Below the pieces are notes generated by a model that was not told the origin of the DNA, made no database searches, and was given only the letters and a program-made list of their open reading frames with translations. From NCBI GenBank assembly GCA_004554395.1, contig SFMP01000051.1:1-15885 (forward strand): a stretch of DNA of 15,885 bases, in the 5' to 3' direction. Below, piece by piece: positions 6,804 to 12,321 of the stretch. Made by a program: the position numbers and the translations under genes. Each line of letters starts with the position of its first letter. Within the stretch, counting starts at the first letter, position 1. This DNA is from Myxococcales bacterium. GTDB lineage: Bacteria; Myxococcota_A; Bradymonadia; UBA4248.

Positions 6804-6871
6804 TTAAACAAAGCCATGTCGGATTTCCCCGACTCACCGATTCGGTATCGGTTTGCACTATTCACTTACAC

Positions 6872-6877
6872 GAGGAG
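6872..6877 (+). promoter_or_regulatory. gmk ribosome binding site
   Basis: GAGGAG lies 11 bases before the ATG at 6889. It supports that start over the in-frame TTG at 6853, which has no such site in front of it. Confidence 0.7.
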
Positions 6878-6888
6878 TCTCTGCCACT

Positions 6889-7521
6889 ATGTCTACAGCC
6901 TACGAAACGCCCAAGGGCATTCAAGACGCAAAATCCAACGCCAAAGCCCATATCGGCGCACACATGCTCATCGTCGTCGGTCCATCGGGCACCGGCAAAT
7001 CGACCTTGCTCAACCATCTCATGGCTGTGCGACATACATGCCGCTTTTCGCGCTCCACGACGACGCGAGCACCGCGCGGCACCGAACAAAACGGCGTCGA
7101 ATACGATTTCGTTTCGATTCCAGAATTCGAAGAAAAAATCAAAAATAACGCTTTTGCCGAATATGCTTCGGTCTTTGGCAATTACTACGGCACGCCACAT
7201 GCCATGATCGAGGCAAATGTCGACGCCGGATTCGACGTCCTCTTCGACATCGACGTCCAAGGGGCTCGCCTTCTCAAAGCCCAATATCCCAACGCATGGT
7301 GCGTTCTCATCGCGCCCCCTTCGATGGCTGTGCTCGAAGCCCGGCTCCGAGGACGAAAAACCGACGCCCCCGACGTCATCGAACGACGGCTCAAAACAGC
7401 AGAAAAAGAACTCGCCGAAACCGACCTCTTCGATTTCTGCATCGTCAACGACGACCTACAAACTGCCAAAGAACAACTCGTCGCACTCTACGACTTGATC
7501 GCACTTAAAGCCGCTCACTAA
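6889..7521 (+). CDS. gmk: Guanylate kinase
   Basis: Guanylate kinase transfers phosphate from ATP to GMP (or dGMP) to give GDP in the cytoplasm, on the route to GTP. The 210-residue product shows the family landmarks in order: P-loop GPSGTGKST (31-39), GMP-binding segment STTTRAPRGTEQNGVEYDFV (about 56-75), GNYYGTP (97-103), the LFDIDVQGA strand-loop (about 117-125) and the lid/adenine region with RLRGRKTDAPDVIERRL. FDFCIVNDD near the end matches the family's conserved tail. E. coli Gmk is 207 aa. Here the N-terminus before the P-loop is some 20 residues longer than in E. coli. An internal ATG just before the P-loop has no ribosome binding site, so the longer form is preferred. The gene is preceded by almost 500 bases of hairpin-rich DNA and stands alone on its strand. 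Confidence 0.95.
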   Translation: MSTAYETPKGIQDAKSNAKAHIGAHMLIVVGPSGTGKSTLLNHLMAVRHTCRFSRSTTTRAPRGTEQNGVEYDFVSIPEFEEKIKNNAFAEYASVFGNYYGTPHAMIEANVDAGFDVLFDIDVQGARLLKAQYPNAWCVLIAPPSMAVLEARLRGRKTDAPDVIERRLKTAEKELAETDLFDFCIVNDDLQTAKEQLVALYDLIALKAAH

Positions 7522-7593
7522 ACGATCTACCGCGTTTATTGACGCTTTTGAATCTCTCGTCCCCTCCCTTAGAGATCATTGCATAAACAGAAT

Positions 7594-7634
7594 GAATAAT
7601 ATTCGATATTTTTCAACGTTATCGAATATTATTC
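7594..7634. repeat. Perfect 15-bp-arm AT-rich palindrome
   Basis: GAATAATATTCGATA (7594-7608) and its exact reverse complement (7620-7634) flank an 11-base spacer. It starts 73 bases after the gmk stop. No T-run follows on either strand, so a simple terminator is unlikely; a protein-binding or recombination site is possible. The rest of 7522-7777 shows only weak hairpins (ATCTCT/AGAGAT at 7552-7576; ATAGAC/GTCTAT at 7716-7742) and no gene. Confidence 0.75.
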
Positions 7635-7777
7635 TACCAATTATCACAACAAAGCGAGTATCTTCGAGCCCGTTTGCCACCAACGTCGATCTATCGAGAT
7701 GTCTCCATCCAAGCTATAGACGACTACGAATCTAAGGTCTATGGGTATTGAACGCGATATCCAAGTGTGTGCATCCC

Positions 7778-7869
7778 CCTTGGCGCCGTTAGGCGGATTG
7801 TTGGGCTATAGCTATAAAAATACCTATGCACACGCAGATAAATCAATTCATCAAACCGAAAACTGAATT
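7778..7869. repeat. Dispersed intergenic repeat, copy 2
   Basis: Its first 31 bases (7778-7808) are identical to 3563-3593. It also shares GCTAT, ATACC, TCAATTCATC (7843-7852) and GAATT with copy 1 in the same order, and weakly similar sequence (AACGCG at 7751-7756, GTGTGC) just to the left. Like copy 1, it ends close to the stop codon of a minus-strand gene, here the MIF-like tautomerase. It lacks the terminal-inverted-repeat element that adjoins copy 1. Confidence 0.7.
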
Positions 7870-7899
7870 CTATTCATTTTCGCGAATGAAGAAGGAGAA

Positions 7900-8244
7900 T
7901 TAAAAATTCTGACCGTTCCAACCCCAGTGTTCGGTTGTGCTGTATTGGACATAAATCCGATTAGCCGCAATTCCCAATTCGTCGTGCAATATTTTGCAAA
8001 TCTCACCCGTTAATGCATTAAATGCACGTTCATTGGGCGAACCATAGACGCCGACGTTGACATAAGCCGACGCTTCCGAATCGTTGCCCTTAAAATAAAT
8101 CGTCGCATTGTCTTCTAATACGACCATGAGCCAGTTTTCCGACTTTCCAGGGATAACGGCTATCGCCTCGCCCAACGCCGATTTGATATTCGTTTTGGCT
8201 GTTTCGGACATGGCACACGACGTTTGAACGCGAATACAAGGCAT
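7900..8244 (-). CDS. MIF-like tautomerase (macrophage migration inhibitory factor family)
   Basis: The 114-residue product is the length of MIF (115 with Met) and aligns along its whole length. It has MPCIRV at the start, GKSENWLMVV near 33-42, a VYGSPNERAFNALTGEI segment matching MIF's second helix region, and IYVQYSTTEHWGWNGQNF at the end. The catalytic N-terminal proline (Pro2, exposed after Met removal) and the active-site lysine equivalent (Lys34) are present. MIF's Asn97 position is Gln here, and the CXXC motif is absent. The family forms trimers with keto-enol tautomerase activity; the physiological substrate in bacteria is generally unknown. The start is supported by AAGGAG six to seven bases upstream. 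The gene is alone, divergent from mutS, with a palindrome just upstream (8272-8295). Confidence 0.92.
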   Translation of the reverse strand: MPCIRVQTSCAMSETAKTNIKSALGEAIAVIPGKSENWLMVVLEDNATIYFKGNDSEASAYVNVGVYGSPNERAFNALTGEICKILHDELGIAANRIYVQYSTTEHWGWNGQNF

Positions 8245-8597
8245 AATTCTCTCCTTTTCGTTGATTAGAATTTCGATATCGACACGAATATCGAATGTTC
8301 TTCATGTAAAGATAACGCAAATCGATAATACGCCTCTATCGTCTATCCAAATCACGCTATCGATCACATCGGCGCTCAAAATAGCCCAATGCCACATTTT
8401 CGTTCAACACATTTCGCGATTTTCCCGCCACCGATATCGATTCTAGGGTCCAAAAACGAGGCATTGCGCTATGCCCAAACGACCGAAAAATGCGAAAAAC
8501 TCGGGACTTTATGCGATGAAAGCTCTATAAACCGCGCACTCTCTTACGAAACATACATGTAAGAGTTGAACATCATCATTTATTAGAGGAAAGTGCA
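8245..8597. promoter_or_regulatory. Divergent control region between the MIF-like gene and mutS
   Basis: No gene is seen here. A perfect palindrome, TTCGATAT (8272-8279) and ATATCGAA (8288-8295) with an 8-base spacer, lies 27 bases before the MIF-like start and looks like an operator. Near mutS, CTCTTAC (8541-8547) and GTAAGAG (8559-8565) form a 7-bp hairpin in the probable mutS leader. TATAAA at 8526-8531 could be a -10 for mutS, but no good -35 accompanies it. Confidence 0.45.
8586..8590 (+). promoter_or_regulatory. mutS ribosome binding site
   Basis: GAGGA with seven bases to a GTG at 8598 sets the mutS start. An alternative in-frame ATG at residue 30, where many MutS proteins begin, has no comparable site. 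Confidence 0.65.
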
Positions 8598-11405
8598 GTG
8601 AAATACGGAGAATCCGTCGAAGGTTTAGAGTGGCTATCGGAAAACGTCGTCATCTTTCAGGGGCACAAGACGAAGCTGACACCGATGATCGACCAATATC
8701 TCGACGCCAAAAAACAGAATCCAAATGCAGTTCTCTTCTTTCGGATGGGCGATTTCTACGAGTGTTTTTTCGACGATGCCAAGACGGTGAGCAAAGCGCT
8801 CGACCTCGTATTGACTGCACGAACGAAAAACGAAGATGGCGACGATCTCCCGATGGCAGGCGTCCCCGTGCGATCGGTCAACGAATACCTCTTCCAGCTC
8901 GTCGAACAGGGCTTTCGCGTAGCGATCTGCGAACAACTCGAACTCCCGACGCCGGGCGTTTCCCTCGTCAAACGCGGTATTACGCAAGTCGTCACGCCGG
9001 GCACGCTATGCGACGAACGCCCGGGCTTTGACAAATCGGCGCGATTCTTATCGGCTATCGTTTGGCGCGAAGATGTCGAATATCATTCGAAAAAACGCCC
9101 TTCTTCTCAAATTTTATGCGCTCTAGCATCGCTCGATTTGTCGACGGGCTATTGTACGATGACCGAAATCGCCTCCGAATCGGGCGTCCAAACCGAGCTC
9201 CTTCGCATGAACGTGCGAGAAATCATTACGCATCACGGCGCCCACGATGAAATTTCGCCCAAGCTCTTTTGCGGCATTCCCGTTTCTTATTGCGATCGAG
9301 ACGTCTTCAACCAACAATCGATTATCGACCATTGGATGAACGAAGAAGACGGTCAAAACGTCATTGCCGTGTCGAAAGAAAAGTTTTTGTCGTTTATCGA
9401 GACGATCGACGCCGCAGATTTCGATTGCCCGCAACTCGTCCACGACGCATTTTGCGGTCTGTGTGCCTATTTGCGCAAGCTACACTACCCCATCACTGCC
9501 AATATCGAGCGCGTCTACCCCTACCGCGCCGAGGGATTTATGCAAATCGATGCGGCGACGTTCCAAAACCTCGAAATCTATTCGACGTTGCGCGGCGGGC
9601 AAAAAAAGGGATCTCTACTCGGAGAAATCAACGATACCGTCACGAGTTCGGGATCGCGACTGCTCCAAAACTGGCTAGCCTATCCGCTCAAAGACGTCGC
9701 CCAAATCCAAGCGCGACTCGATGCCGTCGAAGATCTCTACGATCACTTCGAGTGTCGCGATGCGCTCCGAAACCTCCTCGACGAAACGAGTGATCTCGAG
9801 CGCATTGCCACGAAAATCGCCAACGACAAAGTCATGCCCAAAGAGCTCGTCATGCTCTCGCATACGCTCGAAACGATCCCGAGCATCGTCGATCGATGCC
9901 GATCGTGCCAATCTGTGTGGTTCAAGCGAGCCGCCGAGCGGCTACTGCCGCTGGCCCCTCTCTGCGACGAGCTCCAGCGAGCCCTCGTCCCCGATGCCCC
10001 TTCCAATCTCAACGACACCAACTTCTTCAAGCCCGGATACGACGAACAACTCGATCACTACCGCGAAATCGCCGAAAACGGCCAGCAATGGCTACTCAAT
10101 TACGAAGCGACACAGCGAAAACTCACGGGCATCAATACGCTCAAAGTCAAATATCAGCGCAATTTCGGCTACTTCGTCGAAGTCACCAAAGCAAATCTCA
10201 GCCTCGTTCCGAGCTCCTATATTCGTTCGCAAACCCTGACAAACAGCGAGCGATTCTATACATCCGAGCTCAAAGAATACGAAGAAGAATTGCTCGGTGC
10301 AGAATCGAGACGCGGCGAACGCGAGCTCGAATTATTTGCCGCTCTCAAGCGAATGGCGGCGAAGCAGATTTCTGCACTTCTCCAAAACGCTCGCATTTTG
10401 TCCCATATCGATGTCATCGCGAGTTTTGCGCACACGGCGCATCATCGCCAATATCGGCGCCCAGTCATCGACGATTCCAATGCTTTCGACCTACGAGAAG
10501 CCCGCCATCCCGTCGTCGAACGATTTTTGCCCAAAGGCGAACGATTCGTGCCAAACGACATTCGACTCGACGACAATGGGCGCCTCATCATCATCACGGG
10601 ACCCAATATGGCGGGCAAATCGACGATCATACGCCAAGCCGCCATTATCACGCTGATGGCCCAAATGGGGTCTTTTGTCCCCGCCGAAGCGGCACACATC
10701 GGGATCGTCGATCGCATCTTCTCGCGCGTCGGAGCGAGCGATAATCTGGCCCTTGGCCAATCGACGTTTATGGTCGAAATGACCGAAACGGCCAATATCC
10801 TCAAAAATGCCACGTCTCGAAGCCTCGTCATCCTCGACGAAATCGGGCGCGGCACCTCGACATACGACGGACTATCGCTCGCTTGGGCTATCGCCGAACA
10901 CATTCATTGCCAAATCGGTGCGCGATCCCTATTTGCCACGCATTACCACGAACTCACCGAGCTCGCCAATCTCCTCCCCGGCGTTAAAAACGCCTCGATC
11001 GCCGTCAAAGAATTCAAATCCGACGTCATATTCTTGCGAAAACTCATCGATGGCGCTGCAAATCGTAGCTATGGCATCCAAGTCGCCAAACTCGCCGGAA
11101 TTCCCGAGTCGGTCATCGACCGCGCCAAAGAACTCCTCGATACGCTCGAAGAAACGGGCCGCAAGGAATTCGCTCACTCGCCCAAATCCGACCAAAAGCC
11201 ATCTTCCGACGCGTCGACGTCGTCGCCGTCGCTCACGGCGCAGCGATCGCTATTTGGCGACGCCCCACAACACGCGCCATCGGTCGATAATTCAAAATTG
11301 CAATCGTTTATCGCCGATATCCGAGCTCTTACACTCGACGCGACGACGCCAATTCAAGCACTCAATTTTCTCTATAAATTGCAGAAAAAGGCTAAAGACC
11401 TCTAA
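8598..11405 (+). CDS. mutS: DNA mismatch repair protein MutS
   Basis: MutS recognises mismatched bases and small loops in DNA and, with ATP, recruits MutL. The 935-residue product shows the complete MutS1 layout. The mismatch-wedge motif GDFYE has Phe53 and Glu55 (E. coli Phe36/Glu38). The connector, lever and clamp regions follow in the middle. The ATPase domain has Walker A GPNMAGKST at 668-676 and Walker B with Asp747-Glu748, followed by GRGTSTYDG and FATHYHEL. A late QRSLF at 882-886 fits the beta-clamp-binding pentapeptide pattern and lies in a flexible Ser/Pro-rich stretch before a C-terminal helical tail. The N-terminus is about 17 residues longer than in E. coli (853 aa). The GTG start is chosen for its ribosome binding site. 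It is transcribed alone and ends at a strong bidirectional terminator. Confidence 0.97.
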   Translation: MKYGESVEGLEWLSENVVIFQGHKTKLTPMIDQYLDAKKQNPNAVLFFRMGDFYECFFDDAKTVSKALDLVLTARTKNEDGDDLPMAGVPVRSVNEYLFQLVEQGFRVAICEQLELPTPGVSLVKRGITQVVTPGTLCDERPGFDKSARFLSAIVWREDVEYHSKKRPSSQILCALASLDLSTGYCTMTEIASESGVQTELLRMNVREIITHHGAHDEISPKLFCGIPVSYCDRDVFNQQSIIDHWMNEEDGQNVIAVSKEKFLSFIETIDAADFDCPQLVHDAFCGLCAYLRKLHYPITANIERVYPYRAEGFMQIDAATFQNLEIYSTLRGGQKKGSLLGEINDTVTSSGSRLLQNWLAYPLKDVAQIQARLDAVEDLYDHFECRDALRNLLDETSDLERIATKIANDKVMPKELVMLSHTLETIPSIVDRCRSCQSVWFKRAAERLLPLAPLCDELQRALVPDAPSNLNDTNFFKPGYDEQLDHYREIAENGQQWLLNYEATQRKLTGINTLKVKYQRNFGYFVEVTKANLSLVPSSYIRSQTLTNSERFYTSELKEYEEELLGAESRRGERELELFAALKRMAAKQISALLQNARILSHIDVIASFAHTAHHRQYRRPVIDDSNAFDLREARHPVVERFLPKGERFVPNDIRLDDNGRLIIITGPNMAGKSTIIRQAAIITLMAQMGSFVPAEAAHIGIVDRIFSRVGASDNLALGQSTFMVEMTETANILKNATSRSLVILDEIGRGTSTYDGLSLAWAIAEHIHCQIGARSLFATHYHELTELANLLPGVKNASIAVKEFKSDVIFLRKLIDGAANRSYGIQVAKLAGIPESVIDRAKELLDTLEETGRKEFAHSPKSDQKPSSDASTSSPSLTAQRSLFGDAPQHAPSVDNSKLQSFIADIRALTLDATTPIQALNFLYKLQKKAKDL

Positions 11406-11486
11406 AATAGCTCTTGCCAGCTACTATCTGGTGGGGCGAGTGCCCAACCATTGAATGATTCTATCGTCGAGCGAGCCAATGATCAT

Positions 11487-11518
11487 AAAAAAAAGCCCTC
11501 CGAACGGAGGGCTTTTTT
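11487..11518. terminator. Bidirectional intrinsic terminator between mutS and the tube gene
   Basis: Stem GCCCTCC (11495-11501) and GGAGGGC (11506-11512) with a GAAC loop is flanked by A8 (11487-11494) and T6 (11513-11518). It can therefore stop transcripts arriving from mutS on the plus strand and from the tube gene on the minus strand. Confidence 0.92.
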
Positions 11519-11531
11519 CACCGAAAAATCA

Positions 11532-12008
11532 TTACTTCGAAAGGCGAACTTCTTCGCAAACGAGTTCGATCGACTCGAAGATCAAGCTATTGCTCGTACC
11601 ATCGAGAGAGCTGATGCTCCATTTGGCAGGCTTGCACTGCGACAATACCCAAGCATTCATTCCACCGAAATCGCGTTCTTCAATTCCACTCGGTCCAAAC
11701 TGACCGACTGTAATCGTCACATTTTTAGCTTTGACTTCGCCATTATCAGCTTCAGCGATCCACTCGAAGAATTTATTCGTGTTACCGCCATTGAGATAGG
11801 CGCGTTTAAGCGTGATGCGAGGTGCTTTGCGACGACCCTGACGGAAATGCGGCATGTTCGGCGTTGCCGCGTCGCGATATTCGATCATTTCGACTTCTTT
11901 CGAAAGTCCATCGACACCACTGACTAACGCAACAGGCGCTCCATCGAACTCGACCTTAAACGCAAAACTAACGAGGGGATCTTTTACTCCCGTGCGACTA
12001 TCACTCAT
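11532..12008 (-). CDS. Phage T4 gp19-like tail tube protein, as in contractile injection systems
   Basis: The 158-residue protein matches the T4 gp19/eCIS inner-tube family. It begins DPLVSFAFKVEFDG, continues VSGVDGLSKEVEMIEYRDA (about 33-51), then ITLKRAYLNGG, FFEWIAEA, and ends SISSLDGTSNSLIFESIELVCEEVRL. This is the usual order of strands in a tube monomer of about 150 residues (Afp1/Pvc1 type). Such proteins stack as hexameric rings inside a contractile sheath. No sheath, baseplate, spike, AAA+ loader or effector gene lies nearby in this window, so it is an orphan copy here. The start is supported by a strong GGAGGA six to seven bases upstream, and a candidate promoter lies further up. 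A terminator follows 13 bases after the stop. It may serve a machine encoded elsewhere or have been repurposed. Confidence 0.88.
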   Translation of the reverse strand: MSDSRTGVKDPLVSFAFKVEFDGAPVALVSGVDGLSKEVEMIEYRDAATPNMPHFRQGRRKAPRITLKRAYLNGGNTNKFFEWIAEADNGEVKAKNVTITVGQFGPSGIEERDFGGMNAWVLSQCKPAKWSISSLDGTSNSLIFESIELVCEEVRLSK

Positions 12009-12059
12009 GAGCTTTCCTCCTATGTGAGAAACAAACTAAACCCAAAAATCACCAACAAA

Positions 12060-12088
12060 ATCTTAGCAATAGTTGTTCCAACTTACAA
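12060..12088 (-). promoter_or_regulatory. Candidate promoter of the tube gene
   Basis: On the minus strand TTGTAA (plus 12083-12088) and TAAGAT (plus 12060-12065) are separated by 17 bases. Each hexamer matches the sigma70 consensus at four of six positions. It would start transcription about 45 bases before the ATG at 12008. The remaining intergenic DNA to 12321 shows nothing else I can name. Confidence 0.45.
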
Positions 12089-12321
12089 CGAATTTTGAAA
12101 ACCACTTGCATGGCGATTCGTCGCATCCAATCGACGCCAAAAGCACGTTTTTCGGCACTTCAACCGATCATTCATGCCTTTTATCCATCGAACAAGTATC
12201 GCTTCCCTCTTTCGTTCAATCGCCATGGGGCTCTCAGACCCCACCTCATTCGACTGCACTCGCGCATATTTTCCCAACTAATGCGAACGAGGTCAAGCGA
12301 TAATTCTCGATTTTTCGACGC

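Noticed and set aside
6537..7148. Long open frames through the hairpin tract and into gmk
   Set aside because: They arise from the 37-bp repeats and from alternative frames of gmk. The predicted proteins are low-complexity and have no ribosome binding site.
7594..7634. dif-like XerCD recombination site
   Set aside because: The spacing (15-base arms, 11-base centre) does not fit the 11-6-11 form of dif.
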